The notes beneath the pieces were generated by a model. The model was not told the DNA's origin. It did no database searches and was given only the letters and a program-made list of their open reading frames with translations. Below are positions 8,920-20,750 of a DNA stretch of 64,000 bases, piece after piece. The first letter of the stretch is position 1. The number at the start of each line of letters is the position of its first letter. The translations under genes and the position numbers were made by a program. The DNA is from Acanthornis magna. Taxonomy: Eukaryota > Chordata > Aves > Passeriformes > Acanthizidae. Location: positions 62,001 to 126,000 of the forward strand of contig JAWUZG010000975.1 in assembly GCA_036785705.1 (NCBI GenBank), given 5' to 3'.

Positions 8920-11900
8920 ATGGAGCAAAGACCTCTGAGCGCGCCCAAGCAGGCCAGGGGGAAGGAGCAGGAGGGAGAAGGCCCTGGAACTGCCCCAGCA
9001 CAGCAGCCTGGAGAGGTGGAGCAGCTCCAGCTGCTGCAGGAGGGTGAGTGGCAGAGCTGGGCCACAGGGCTGCTGCCTGCAGCAAGGTTGGCCCCATCCC
9101 ATCCCATCCATCCCATCCCATCCCATCCCATCCCATCCCATCCCATCCCATCCCATCCCATCCCATCCCATCCACTGGGGACATTCCCATGGGCAAGACG
9201 GAAGAGGGGCTGGGGCTGCCGCCCCCCGCAGCCGTGCTCCATCCCCAGGGCATCCCAGGGCTATCCCTGCCTCGGCAGTGCAGGGCTGGGCTGTGTTCTC
9301 CGGCCTCTCCCACAGCCCCTCAGCTCTGGCTGCGCTCGCTCTTTGCCAGATGCAGGCATGCAATGCACACAAGTGCAGGAACCCAGCCGTGGCCTCATCT
9401 GCAAAACAGTGCAGGTACCTGCAGCCATCCCCACCTGGGCTGGGCCTGCTGTCACTGCTCAGCCGAGCACCACGCTTGGAGAACTCCATGGAACATCCCT
9501 CTCTTCTTGCCCTTCTCCTACAGATGGTTTGCAAATTCATCAGGAGAATTCGGCAGGAGGAGTCTAGCGTCATGGGCACTGGGGTCACAGCACACTCTGA
9601 CATCTTCAAATACAAGAGTGGTGCTGCCCTGCTGGATTTGATTCTGGAGGAGGGTGTCTCCAGTCCAAAGCAAGTAAGCAGCCTGTGGCCGGGGCTGGAG
9701 CCCCCCAGGAATCGCTTGGCCTCCCAAGCCACGCCCGCTGGTCCCTTGAAGCCTTTGAGGCCATCCCAGTGTGGTGGCAAGGGAAGCACTTCTCTGGGGA
9801 AGCTGGGGACATTACTCCCTCTGGCAGCTTTCCAGCTCTCCCTCTGCCTTCTCCAGGTGCCCGCCGTGGTGAGGTACATCCACCAGTGGCTCGTGTCCCA
9901 TGAGTTTCCTGAGCGCAATGTGTACAGGCCACTTCTGGATCTGACTGAGGAATACCCTGCTGATGCAGTGATAACTCTCCTGCGCGTGGCCCCATCGTGT
10001 GACAGGTACGGGGCCCACCTGCCCAGAGGGCTCAGGGCTCCCCAGCCCCATCCCCCTGTGGAGCCCTGTCCCAGGTGTCTGACAAATGGAGAGCTCCAGG
10101 GCCCTCTGGCTCCTCCATTTGCCAGCCCTGGCATGCCAGCCCCCAAGCCTGCTGCCATGCTCCCTCCCTGCCCCTCCCTGGCCTGTCCCCACACGGCTGG
10201 GCTGCCTGGCTGCTGCTGGCCAGAGGCAGTGGGCAGAGGCAGGGCTGGCGGCCAGCCAGGGCCCCCACAGCTGCCCAGGCCATGGTGCTGTGTCCGAGAC
10301 CCCACTGAGACAGAGCTCTGACCCCACAGAGCTGCTAGTAGCATGTGGAGGGCCATCATATGCTCGCTCAGGGCTGCCGAGCCGGCCATGCTGACTCTCC
10401 TGGATGTGCTGGGGAGCTGGCCAGAGCACAGCACGCGCACCTCCGATGAGGACCACACGCATGTCTTTGCCCTGGCTGTGAGTTTCTGCAACTGTCCTTT
10501 GCTCACCCCCAGCTCACCTCTCCAGCAGCCCTCCATCCTCCTTCCCCCACTGCACCTCCGTGCTTCTGGTGCTGGGCAGAAACCTGTGCTAGGGGCAGGT
10601 TCAGGGGCACCAGGCCCGGTGCTCCCCCAGCGTCTCCCCTGGCCTCTCCCTCCCACGCTCGGGCCCTGCCACATGGACACCTCGGCACTGAGCGCTGTCT
10701 TGGGCTGCTTTGTCTTCTGCAGGCAACTCTGGTGATGTGGAAGATCCTCCAGGTGCCCATCTGCCCCAATGCAGTGATGCTGTATTTCCCTCGCCTCTTT
10801 GTGCATCTGCTCTTCCAAGTGTTCTGCAGCACATTGGATATGCCAGACGAGGTCCAGACCTTCTGGAAGGGATGCCAGCAGCAACACGGCCTTGCCACTA
10901 ACCCCAACAGGTGCTCCATGCCAGTTCTCCTGTCCCACCCGTGTCCCCAGGGCACGAGCCAGTGCTCCCAGCATGACCTGGGCTTTGCTCTGCACACAGC
11001 TTTGCAGTGCAGACCCTGAAGGCCCTGCTCCACCGACTGCACTATGAGGATGTGGTGGCGGCGGCAATGGAACGCAAGTGTGGCTGGCAAAGACTGCTCT
11101 GTGCTGACAGCCAGCACTATGCTGTGCGTGTGCTGGCCAGGTCAGAGTCCCCTCCTCCCCGCTGCCCATGGCATTTGTGCCCGGGGTGCCACTCACAGTC
11201 CCTGTGCTCGTGGGCCAGAGGGCCTTGTCACCTAGAGACGGCCGAGCAGCCTGGAAAAGGCTGTGAGAGGAGGCTGCCCACAAGCAGCTGCCTCCCAAAG
11301 CGCCCACGTGCCCTGCAGGGATGCTGGGGAAAGAGCATACCTCTGTGAGTCAGTCCTGGGAGAGCTTTGCACCCCCACCTCAGGCTCTTGGTGCCCTTTC
11401 CCTCCTGCCAGGGAGATGTCCTGTGTCTCCCCATCCTTGTGTTCCCGCATCGCTCACCACCTGCTCAGGCTGCTCAGCAAGAGGGATCCACGCTGGGATC
11501 TGCCTGCCCTGGCATTCCTTGTGGAGGTGAGCCTGAAGGCCAGTGCTGCCTCGCTCAGCTGCCTCCCAGCTCTCTGCCCTCTCGTAGCTGCAGCTGCCTG
11601 GGACGGTGCCCGTGCCCTTGCGCTGCTGCCTGGGCCCAGCCTCGTGCACTGCTGGGCTCCTGCCAGCCGGCTCCCCTCTCACTGCCCTGTGCCTTTCAGA
11701 CCCTGCAGTGCCTGGACTTGACAAAATGTGGGATCAGAGTCCTGAAAATCCTGTCAAGGCACCTGCAGAGCAAGTGCAGGGAGAGGCGTCGCCTGGCGCT
11801 CAGGGCCCTCTTCAATCTCACAGATGATCCCTTGATGGTGAGAAGGGGGCAGCGGCTGAAGCCGTGCCGGCAGTGTGGGGCTGGGCAACGCAGCCGCTTG

Positions 11901-14002
11901 GGCTTGGCTGGGCTTCAGGAGCTGAGGCAGCTGCTCCCAGCTCTCCTGCCTCCCACTTCAGCTGCCTGCCTGCTTTGGGGACAGGCCTTTGGCCTCCAGG
12001 CCCTGTGGCTGCAGGCTGCCATTTCACAGACTTGTGTTCTGCACAGATCGAAAGAATGTGGAGCCTGACCGGAAGGCTCGTCCAGCTCCTGTGGGACACA
12101 GATGGACGCGTGGTTGCGATGACACTCATCGTACTTGGCTATACAGTCGTGGACAAAGTCACGCTGATAGCCAGCCCCATTGCCCTGCAGCTGGCTGAGG
12201 CACTCCTGCCGCTCTTTGACAATGTAAGGCTCTGCGCCCCCAGCCACGGGCACTGGGTGCTGCCCGGACACTTTGCGCCCTGGGCATTTTCAGGCGTGCG
12301 CCTAGGTGAGCTCGGAGCAGCCAGTGCTGAGGTCTGTCTTCTTTTCATACAGGATAATAGCGTGGTGCGGCTGCTCTCCATGGTGCTCTTCCGAGCTTTG
12401 GTGACCTCTGGAGCGCTAAAGTGGGAAAAGGCCCTGAAGGCGCAAGTGCGCCTGAGCCTGCTCCCACTCTTCTTCCATTGCCACGACGAGAAGCGGCCTG
12501 TGGCAGCGGTGAGGACTCGTGGGCTGCTGGTGTCCCCCTGCGAGGGGGCTCAGCTGCCTCCCGCCCTTGCGCCTCACAGGCTGCAGCCTCCTCGTGGCCT
12601 TGGCACGGGGACGCGGCTCCTGTGCCTTGGGCTGCGGGGCCATCTCCGGCTCTCTGCTGCTCTCCAGGTCTCTCGGGCAGCGCTGCTTAGTGTGGCCCAG
12701 TTCCTGAAGAGGAGGGATCTCGAGCAGCTGCTGAAGAAGCAGCAGCTGTGGAAGTTGGGCGAATGCCTGGTAAGGACAGCCTGGAAGCCCCAGACGCAGT
12801 CCAGACAAGGCCCCTGTGGCCGCTGCTCAGTGTGTGCGGCTGGCAGCTGTGGCCCTGCCCGCTGCTGCGCCCAGGGGCCACGCGGGCTCTTCTCCAGGCT
12901 CCTGTGGCCCCGAGCCGGGTGCCCATGGAGCCCCGGCCCAGCTGGGCCGTGCGCCGGGGCGGCCCCGCGGCTCCCCGGGCAGCAGCCGGCCCTCTGGCCC
13001 CTCCAAAGGCCGGCGCCAGCGGCTGCTGGCCGCGCCTCAGGGCTGTGCGGCCAGGGGCCCCAGGCCAGCGCCGGGCGCAGCGAGCGCCCGCCCGAGGGGC
13101 TGAGCCCGCGCCAAGCCTTCCCTGCGGGCCCTCTCTCTCTGCAGCTGGCACACGACAGGAGCCGAGCGGCCGAGCAGCTGCGCCAGGCCCTGCCCTACGT
13201 GCACAGCCCACAGGAGCCCCTGCGAGAGGAGGCCGTCAGGTTCATCGGTGAGCCGCCAGCCCGGGCTCCCTCCCCGCCCCGCGCCGCCACAGCTCGGGCC
13301 CAGCCCCGGCTGCTGCCCCGGCAGCGCCATCCGGGCACGGGGCTCTGGAGCCCCGCCTGCCCTCGGGGCTGTTGCCGCCCTCCTGTCGCAGCCGTGCCCT
13401 TCCTCGGGCGGCACGATGCGGCAAGGGCCCGGGCTGAGCCGTGCCGGTGCAGGAGGCCGTGCGGCCCCAGGGCTGGCAGCGCCGCTGGGGGGGAGCTGTG
13501 CCGCTGGGCGCCGTGACAGGCTCTGTGTTGCCAGGGATGGTCGGGCGGAGCTTGAGGGGGCAGCAGGAAGAATTGCAGCTCATCTTGGACGGTCAGTGAG
13601 GGCAGCGGGGGCTGGCGGGGGCAGCTGCAATCCCTGCCCGGCTGTGGAGGGCTCCGCTCCCTGTGTGGACAAGGGGCGGTGTGGGCAGAGCACACAGAGA
13701 TTTCAGGGGCACGTCGGGGATTCGTGGCCAGCACCTTCGGGCTTATGCCCTTGGCCCCTGCTCCCTCGTGGCCGTGGCAAGAGCGGGCTGGGATGGCCCT
13801 GGCAAGGGGGGGTCTCCTTGGGTTCCCACAGGTCCGGGATGTGACCGTGGCTCTCTTCCTCTCTGTGCCAGTCCTTGAAGACATGGAGGATGACACCAGC
13901 GACACCGTCAGAAGCCTGGCACTTCAAACATGGCACATCCTCCAGGCGCTAGCGAGGACTCGCACCTCCAGCATCGGGAAGCTGCAAGATGGCCTCCGCA
14001 GG
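8920..14002 (+). CDS. Maestro heat-like repeat-containing (MROH) protein
   Basis: Fifteen coding exons can be read: 8,920-9,043; 9,350-9,414; 9,524-9,673; 9,857-10,005; 10,330-10,477; 10,723-10,910; 11,000-11,140; 11,412-11,526; 11,700-11,837; 12,047-12,223; 12,353-12,508; 12,668-12,769; 13,145-13,247; 13,535-13,591; 13,872-14,002. Every intron has GT/AG ends and all phases agree, giving 648 codons without a stop. Family marks are LLRVAPSCDR, FPRLFVHLLFQVF, TFWKGCQQQHGLATNPNR, FAVQTLKALL, ERKCGWQRLL, ALPYVHSPQEPLREEAVRF and LRGQQEELQ, helical HEAT-like repeats typical of the songbird-expanded MROH family (function unknown). The start at ATG 8,920 is my choice, since the frame is open back to a TAA near 8,803. 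The C-terminus is uncertain: read-through of the last donor stops about 22 codons later, or a short further exon after the tttttttag at about 14,149 may be used. Confidence 0.85.
9094..9173. repeat. (ATCCC)n microsatellite in MROH intron 1
   Basis: About 16 tandem pentamers (CCCAT phase), one of them shortened, lie just after the first coding exon of MROH. Confidence 0.95.
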
Positions 14003-14063
14003 GTGAGCCAGACATGGCTTCGTGCGTGGGGCCGTGGCTGGCTTTGCTGCTGGAGCTCTGCGG

Positions 14064-14957
14064 AGAGCTGATCTGTCTCCTCCATCCGCTGGGGCCACCT
14101 GAGGCTGCAGGGAACTCCTTTCTTTTTAAGCATTTCCTCTTTTTTTTAGTATCTAAATATAGAATCTGTTCTAATACACAGACTCACAGGATCTTTCTTT
14201 CAGTGCCCAGTATCTGCAGGGCATAGGGGAAGAGGGGGGGAACAAGATGCTTGTGCTCAGCAGGTTGCCCAGGCGTGCAGTGTGGAAGGAATGTGGCCAG
14301 AAGCGCCTTGGCCTTTGGTGGTTCTGCTGCAGCCTTAACGCTTCCTCCAGAGCGAGTGGGCAGAGGCTGGAGCTGCGGGGATCCCTGCGAGACTGGTGCC
14401 TGGAGATGGCCACAAGCCCTGTGCCAGCAGGGCAGCGCCATCTGTGTCCTGCCCGTGTGTTGCTGGCTGGATTGCCGAGGGCTCCGAGGTGCCTCTTGGT
14501 GCGGCTCCTCTGGAGCTCCAGCGGGGCTGTGCCGCTGCCGGGCAGGTTGACCGGGCTGGGGGAGACCCTGAGGGGACGGGGCGGTGGGAGGCTGTGAAGG
14601 GATGAGGTGCTGCGCAGGCCCTGATCGGGACGAGGCAGTGGGAAGGCACGAGGGGGGAATGTGTGAGGGGGTGGGTGACAGGAGCCTACCAGGGGACAGG
14701 AGGCCCATGTGGGGCTGGGTGCTGGGTGCTGGGAAGCCCTGAGGAATTGGGTATCAGAGGCCCTAAGCAGCCCCCAGGCAGCTGCCTTGTTCCTGACAGC
14801 TGCTCTGGTGTTTCCCCAAGGCATCTCCCATGCCTCGAGGCTGAGCCTCAGCAGGAGGGAGGCTGGGGACACCACTGAGGTGCCCAGGCTGGGCTGGCTG
14901 GGGACAAGGAGGGCAAGGGGGCCTTGCCGGGGCATGGCGACTGCGTGTTGCCTACAA
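14064..14957 (+). repeat. MROH 3' flank, copy 2 of the segmental duplicate
   Basis: This is continuous with the MROH gene and matches 5,493-6,372. It begins with a pyrimidine-rich tract and an acceptor-like tttttttag at about 14,149. It ends abruptly at 14,957, where the sequence switches to the stretch that starts at about 1,310 in copy 1, immediately upstream of the MHC leader exon. Confidence 0.8.
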
Positions 14958-15175
14958 GGGGCCCCCCGCTGGGCGCTGTCCCGTTGGGGCCGAGTGCAGG
15001 GGGAGCTGTCCCGCGGGGCCCGGCCCTGCCCGGGCACGGCTGATGCCGCCCGCCCGCGCTCCGCACTGCTCCGGCCTGGTGCTCGCAGTGCCGCGCGGGG
15101 CGGGGCCGCTTTGGGGACCCCCCCAGGACAGAGCGCGGCTGCTTTGGGGCTGTGGGCACCTGCCCGGCGCTGGGC

Positions 15176-15246
15176 ATGGGCCGTGTGGGGGCAGCTGGGG
15201 CCATCCTGGTGGCACTGGTGGTGCTGGGAGTGCCGCCGGCCGCGGG
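15176..15246 (+). pseudogene. MHC class II B leader exon, copy 2
   Basis: The 71-base exon encodes MGRVGAAGAI...GVPPAAG with the same GG|GTGAGC donor as copy 1. It differs at a few positions, including a Val to Ile change. The upstream 220 bases also match copy 1 back to the duplication junction at about 14,958. As in copy 1, no sense-strand beta-1 or beta-2 exon follows; a zinc-finger 5' region takes their place. Confidence 0.65.
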
Positions 15247-15269
15247 GTGAGCGGGGGGCGCGGTGAGAA

Positions 15270-16100
15270 GGGGGGCGAGGGCTGGGACCGCAAATTGAGC
15301 GACATGGGGATTGGGACCCCCAAAGTGGTCAGGAGGGGCCTGGAAGCCCCAAAACCAATCATGGGAGAGGAGGCTTGGGGATTGAGTGGACGATGGTGAA
15401 AGGGCAGAACAGTAGGGAAGAAGAGGGGTCTGGGACCCCCAAAGAGAGTGGGAGGGGGATGGGACACGGAAATTGAGTTGGGAGGCGTGTGTGGATTGGG
15501 AGAAGGATGGGAAAGGGGAAGAGAGAGGAGGGAAAGGTGGGGTTGGGAGGGAAGAAGGGCGGTTCCATGGGGGTCCAGCTCTGTCCCCCAGCACTTGATC
15601 CCCAGAGCAATTCCCTGGGGCTCTGGGGGAGGTGGATCTGCACTGGGGGGGTACCCAAGCCCCCTGTCCATCCCTGGGGCTGACTGGGGGTTCTCCAATC
15701 CCAGCAGCCTGTGCTGCAGCAGCCGTGGGGCAGAGGAGGGTGGGGAAGGGGGGGGTCTGGGGTGAGAGCAGAGGAGGAGCAGGAGGATGAGAAGGGAGAG
15801 AGGAGGAAGAGGAGGAAAAGGAGGAGCAGGGGAACCATGAGGTTTCACCACTCACTGTGTCTGCAGCACCCCCAGCTCTGGAATCTTTGCCCATCCCGCA
15901 TTCCACAGGTGACCAGGGTGGGGGAACTCACCCCTAATCTATCTGGGTGTCTTCAGTAGGGTTGTTTTTTTCTGGAGGAGTGTTTGGAACTCACCGATTC
16001 TGGAATTGAGCCCCAGATGTCATTGCATGTCCCTGGTAAATATTTTGTTTATCGGAGGGAAAATTTGGATCTTGCAGGACTCCAAATCTTTAGGGAATAT
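15270..16100 (+). other. 5' region and upstream exon(s) of ZNF-B
   Basis: A parallel of 1,620-2,460: G-rich DNA, a purine tract (about 15,770-15,830), and a candidate untranslated exon ending at cacag|gtgacc near 15,909, then 'ccctg|gtaaat' near 16,035. I infer promoter and 5' UTR of ZNF-B. Confidence 0.45.
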
Positions 16101-16690
16101 TGGGTGGGGGGGGGTCCATGTGGGAATTGCCTGGTATTGGTGGGATAGGACATTGGTTTTGGGGATCCCCAGGAGAGCCGGGGAGTGGAGCGCAGGACTC
16201 CCGGAGTGGAGAGAGCAGAGAGGGGCAATAGCGGAGCTGGGGGACCCCCGGCAGCCTGGAGGGGTGGGGGAGCCTGGAGATGAGGCAGGGCCGGGACACT
16301 GTGACGCTGAAAGGGGCGGCGGAGAGAGGGGGAAGCCCCGAGTGCCTGGAGTGGGGGGGAGCCTGAAGAGGGGGACCCTGGGAGCCAAAGCAGCATCAGG
16401 GAAGAAGGGACCCCTGGGACCACCAAAACCCCACGGCATCCCTAAGCAGGAGCCTGGAGAAGGGGGATCCCCAGGACCCACGGGAGCCCCAGCAGCTTTG
16501 AGAAGGGGAACCCCAGTACCCCAAAGACAGGAGACTAGAAAAGGGGAACTCCTGGGAGGCATTTTTTGGAGTCACTCTTGATTTTTGGAGGATTTTATAG
16601 AAACAGAACACCCAGTGACTCCTAGAGCTGGGCCTGGGCATGAGGAACCCCCAACCCAAGGCACTCACACCTCTTTTTTACCCAAACCAG

Positions 16691-17539
16691 GATTTCCCAT
16701 TCCCCAACCTTGCCAGATGGAGAAGGAGGCCGTGAAGAAGAGGAAGATGCCCCAGAACCCCCAGGCAGGTGAGGAGGAAGTCAGTGCCCCTTTCCCCCTC
16801 TCTTCTGCTCCATGTCCCAGCTGAGCATCACCCCCGGCTGCAGGACAACCCCGCTGCCAACGCTGTCCTGCAGGGACAGATTGGGGGGATGTCCTTCCCC
16901 TTCCCTCTGGCACGGAGGCAAATCCCATCGTCTCCTTGTCCTTCCTCCCCAGGCAATGAGCTGCAGACGGAGACCAGGGAGGGTAAAGCCTTGGGTCAGA
17001 ACCTGGTGGAAGAGGCCGTTTTGAGCGGCTCCATGGCACAGGAGTTCAAGAGGGAGGAAAAGCCCCAGAGATGCCGCACAAGGAGGGGCTCCAAACCCAG
17101 CCCAGGGCGCTCTGAGGAGGAAAGGCCCACCCTGTGCCGGGAAGGTGTCTGGAGCTTCAGCCAGAGCTTGGCCCTGGTAGTCCATGAGCAGCTCCATGAT
17201 GGGGAGAAGCCCTACGAGTGTGCGGAATGTGGGAAGAGCTTCAGCCAGAGCTCCAGCCTGATGGTCCACCAGAGGATCCACACAGGGGAGAGGCCCTATG
17301 AGTGTTCCGAGTGTGGGAAGAGGTTTCCAACCAGCTCAAAACTCTTCATGCATCAGCGGATTCACACAGAGGAGAGGCCCTTCCGCTGCTCTGACTGCAG
17401 GAAGAGCTTCAAGCACAACTCCCACCTCATCAGGCACCAGCGCATCCACACTGGGGAGAGGCCCTGTGAGTGTCTCGAGTGTGGGAAGAGCTTCTCCAGT
17501 AGCTCTCACTTGACCCAACACCAGCGGAGCCACCGATAA
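16691..17539 (+). CDS. ZNF-B: C2H2 zinc-finger protein, 4 fingers
   Basis: The coding exons are 16,691-16,768 (ATG at 16,717, [17 protein letters not shown]) and 16,953-17,539. They are joined in phase to a charged N-terminus nearly identical to that of ZNF-A and four C2H2 fingers ending ...[12 protein letters not shown]. The start is intact, both splice sites look normal and no stop interrupts the frame. This is therefore the cleanest zinc-finger gene in the window. Compared with ZNF-A the last exon is exactly 252 bases shorter (587 against 839), which is three 84-base fingers, one complete higher-order unit. The final finger begins with Cys in place of Tyr (PCECLEC). It is probably a nuclear DNA-binding protein; the target is unknown. 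Confidence 0.8.
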
Positions 17540-17764
17540 GGGAAGCCCTGCGAGTGCTGAGTGCGGGAAGAGCTTTGTGCGCTGCTCCAACTTTGCCACC
17601 CCTCGGACGACCCACATTGGTCAGAGCCCTCGTGACCCACACTCCCTGTGACAAACATTGGGAGGACACCTGGCTGGTGGCTTCCACGTCCTTAGATTGA
17701 CATCAGAAATTTATTTGGTAAAGCTGATTTATTAACGTTACACCCTAAAAAATCTCACCTGCTG

Positions 17765-17850
17765 TGTCCAATTATTTCTTCTGGTGGCATCAAGCAATGC
17801 TGGATGATCTTGGAGTTCTTCTCCAAGCTAAATAATTTCTTTCTTCATCC
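17765..17850 (+). mobile_element. CR1 LINE 3'-end fragment (copy 2)
   Basis: 'ggcatcaagcaatgctggat' followed by 'gatcttggagttcttctcca' and 'ctaaataatt' parallels the fragment at 4,430-4,525. It is the same ancestral insertion carried through the duplication. Confidence 0.7.
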
Positions 17851-18009
17851 TTTCAAAACAACCAAAATTGGGGTAAAAATCAAGAAATTTAACAAAGAGA
17901 TCTAAAGCTGCACCTTTTTTCTGGGATTTAGTGGTGAATTTGGGGTTCAGGGTAATATATGGAGGGATTTGGGTGTTCTGGGGATGCACAGGCCAGGCAG
18001 AATGGGCCA

Positions 18010-18203
18010 TGATCTCATAGTTGTGCTGGCAAAATGTGTCCACCTGAGCCCATCTGTTCTCCAGGAATTCTGGTTGTCTGTCCCAGTCGCTGGCCTGGGT
18101 CTCCCCATTTGGGATGTGCCCCCCAAAGTGCCCAAATCACTACTCAAGTGCCTGAGCTCTTCCCAGCTGTGCATGTTCCTGTCCACCAACCTCTCCTGGT
18201 CAG
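18010..18203 (-). pseudogene. MHC class II beta-1 exon remnant, copy 2
   Basis: The minus strand reads QERLVDRNMHSWEELRHLSSD and, in a shifted frame, VDTFCQHNYEI, the class II beta-1 strand-turn-helix pattern with the conserved Cys-x-His-Asn-Tyr end. Several substitutions and the frameshift show it is not functional. The position and orientation relative to ZNF-B repeat those of copy 1 relative to ZNF-A. Confidence 0.65.
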
Positions 18204-18539
18204 TGTCATGGGGGGCTGGGAGGGGCATTTGGGGGATTCAGTGGGGATAGGGAGGAGGTTTTGTGGTTCTTGTGGACATTTGTAGTGCTGGGACGGGGCT
18301 TGGTTAGGGCTGTGATGGAGTTTTGGGGTCCTGGCTGGGCTGTTTGGCTTGGACAGATATTGGGTGGGTCTTGGGGGATATGGGAAAGGGCTTTCGGTGT
18401 CTCATGGGGCCATTTATGTCTCACGGACTGAATTTGAGGCATCCTAGGGGAAGCTGTGAGGTGGTTTGAGAGGTCTGGCATTGGCTCTAGGGCTGGGAGG
18501 AGTTTCAGGGCAGTCGTGACACCCCCAGACCCCCAAATC

Positions 18540-18860
18540 TGCCCCCAGACCCTGCCCCCCAAGATGCTGTCAGGGGTTTGGGGGCTCCATGTTGGGGTTC
18601 CTCCTCCTGGTGCTGTGGGAGAAGGTCAGGGGCGGTCCCCAGGGGTTGTGTGTGTTCCCCAGAGCGTGTGTGCCCCCCCCCATGCCAATGTCACCCCTTT
18701 TCCCTCCCCGCAGGGCTCCTGACCCAGCTCCTGCTGCCCCCGGGCGGGAATTTGGGGAGGGGGCAGAGGGGGTGTGCAGCCCCCGCCAGGGGATGACCCC
18801 GAGCCAGCGCCCTTTGTTTAGCTCCAAGCTGGGCTTGGGGCCGCAGCAGGAAGAGGCCGA
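18540..18860 (+). pseudogene. MHC class II B transmembrane and tail remnants, copy 2
   Basis: A KMLSGV... frame with a one-base-shifted hydrophobic run (MLGFLLLVL) lies at 18,557-18,620, followed by gtcagg. The tail exon after the ccctccccgcag acceptor (near 18,714) encodes G-L-L-T but the stop codon has become CAG. The 3' flank matches 5,363-5,490 and continues past the point where copy 1 switches to MROH sequence. Confidence 0.45.
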
Positions 18861-19600
18861 TGGGAAGCAGCTCCTGCAGGTGGGACAGTGCTTGGGCTCA
18901 GGGCAAGGTCCTGCTCTGCACACCTGGCTCAGGTGTGACACTGCCCCGCGAAGGGAGCGGGACATTGCCATCCCCATGGATCAGGGCTGGGATTATCCAC
19001 TCCCACACCTTTCCAGGCACCCTGCGATCTGAGAAATGCTCCTTAGGCCTCAGCCCTGACCAACAGCCCCTGGGCTCAGCTCCTGTGCAGCTGATCACAA
19101 ACACTGTCTGCTCCCAGGCACTGCTGCTGTCCAATGAGCTCCTGCTTTCTTTAGGAACAGCCTTGGGAACTGTTTTTCTTCCCTCAGTGGTACCACATCC
19201 CTGTTCTCACACTGTCACCAAAAGCTGTTGATCCGAAGTGCCACCAGGATGAAACTTTGCTCTGACTAAAGCCCATCTCTTGGGGCCCTATCAACAGCAA
19301 TCCAAAATGAGCCCCTTGGAGCTCTCCTGGAGCAGCTCCTCCCTCTGAGTGGGGGCTCTCCGAGCTGGGAACTCTCCCGTTTGCTGCACTTGGGGCATCC
19401 CGAACAACGAGGGACCCTGGGCCAATCCTCCACTCCTTGAGGCTCAACCCTTCACCCTCTGGGGAGATGCAAAAGCATCCGGAGTGAGCATTTCCCTGCC
19501 CTGGAGGGGAATTTCTGACAGGTCCCTGGCACTGACTCTGTCTGTCTCTGTGCTTTCGTATCTGCTTATGGCAAATACAGGAAAAGTGCTGCTCTCTTAG
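18861..19600. other. No gene recognised
   Basis: Mixed-composition DNA downstream of the second module. Open frames are short and carry no recognisable domain. Confidence 0.4.
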
Positions 19601-19763
19601 GTGTTTAAGTCCTTTGGGTATCTAAGTTAGGCCTGTTAGTAAGTAAGTTAAATGCTCTTAAGTGTGGTTCCTTGGCTAAATTGTTAAGTTACGACTTCAA
19701 GTACTGTTAAGTGCTGTCAAGCCTTTGGGCCATATTCCACTTTTACCCTTTTCTGTCCTTTTG

Positions 19764-19764
<1 letters not shown>

Positions 19765-19814
<50 letters not shown>
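19765..19814. repeat. (CA)n microsatellite
   Basis: Twenty-five uninterrupted CA dinucleotides are followed by an imperfect CAGACACATACACA tail. Confidence 0.97.
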
Positions 19815-19819
<5 letters not shown>

Positions 19820-20035
19820 ATACACATACACAGATCTTGATTTATTTTGGTTTGGATTGATGGACTGGAGTCTGTTTGTTGCTTTTTTTCCTCAGTCCCT
19901 TAACCATCTAGTCAGGAGTAGAGTGAACTGTGCCAATGAACTCTGTTGTGCCATCACTTTATATAAAGTCTGGTTTTTACCTACCCTGCCTTGCTGGTGA
20001 TTCTTTAAATCATCTCAAACACTCGTTTGGAACAA

Positions 20036-20750
20036 CAGCCCCATGTTCTTCTTCCTCCTCAGCCTCTCTCTGCCTGACCTGGGCTCCATCTGCACCACTG
20101 TCCCCAAAGCCATGCACAATTCCCTCTGGGACACCAGGGCCATCTCCTATGCAGAATGTGCTGCTCAGCTGTTTGCTTTGCTTTGCATCTGCAGAGTGTT
20201 TTCTTCCCACAGTCATGTCCTATGGCCACTCTGTGTCCATCTGCAGAGCCCTGCACCACGGGACCCTCCTGGGCAGCAGAGCTTGTGCCCACATGGCAGC
20301 AGCTGCCTGGGCCAGTGGCTTTCTCACTGCTCTGCTGCACACAGCCAATCCATTTTCCCTGCCCCTGTGCCAGGGCAATGGCCTGGGCCCGTTCTTCTGT
20401 GAAATCCCCCAGATCCTGAGGCTCTCCTGCTCACACTCACATTACCTCTGGGAAGTTTGGCTTATCATGGTTAGTTCCTGTTTAGGCTCTGAGTGTTTTG
20501 TGTCATTGTTTTCTCCTATGTGCAGATCTTCAGGGCTGTGCTGAGAGTCCCCTCTGAGCAGGGCTGGCACAAAGCCTTTTCCACGTGCCTCCCTCCCGTG
20601 GCCGTGGTGTCCCTGTTTGTCAGCACTGCTGTGTTTGCCCATCTGAAGCCCTCCTGCATCTCCTCCCCATGCCTGGATCTGCTGGTGGCACTTCTGCTCT
20701 CAGTGGTGCCTCCAGCACTGAACCTGCGTTTTCCCTGTGGCAGGACCACC
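20036..20750 (+). pseudogene. Olfactory receptor pseudogene (family-14-like)
   Basis: Three consecutive frames together give an odorant-receptor body: PMFFFLLSLSLPDLGSICTT and VPKAMHNSLWDT (TM2-ECL1), then LLGSRACAHMAAAAWASGF (TM4) with FFCEIPQI, then VFSYVQIFRAVL, KAFSTCLP and PALN (TM5-TM7). The N-terminus and TM1 are missing, and two frameshifts lie near 20,185 and 20,500. The normally conserved MAYDRYVAIC loop reads MSYGHSVSIC, so the DRY motif is lost. The sequence type is that of the bird-expanded family 14 receptors. The end of TM7 and the tail are not recognisable. Confidence 0.85.

Noticed and set aside
8629..11307. Very long open frame (892 codons) on the minus strand across the MROH region
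   Set aside because: It is antisense to a spliced gene with 15 consistent exons, includes the ATCCC microsatellite as a Trp-Asp-Gly-Met repeat, and has no domain.
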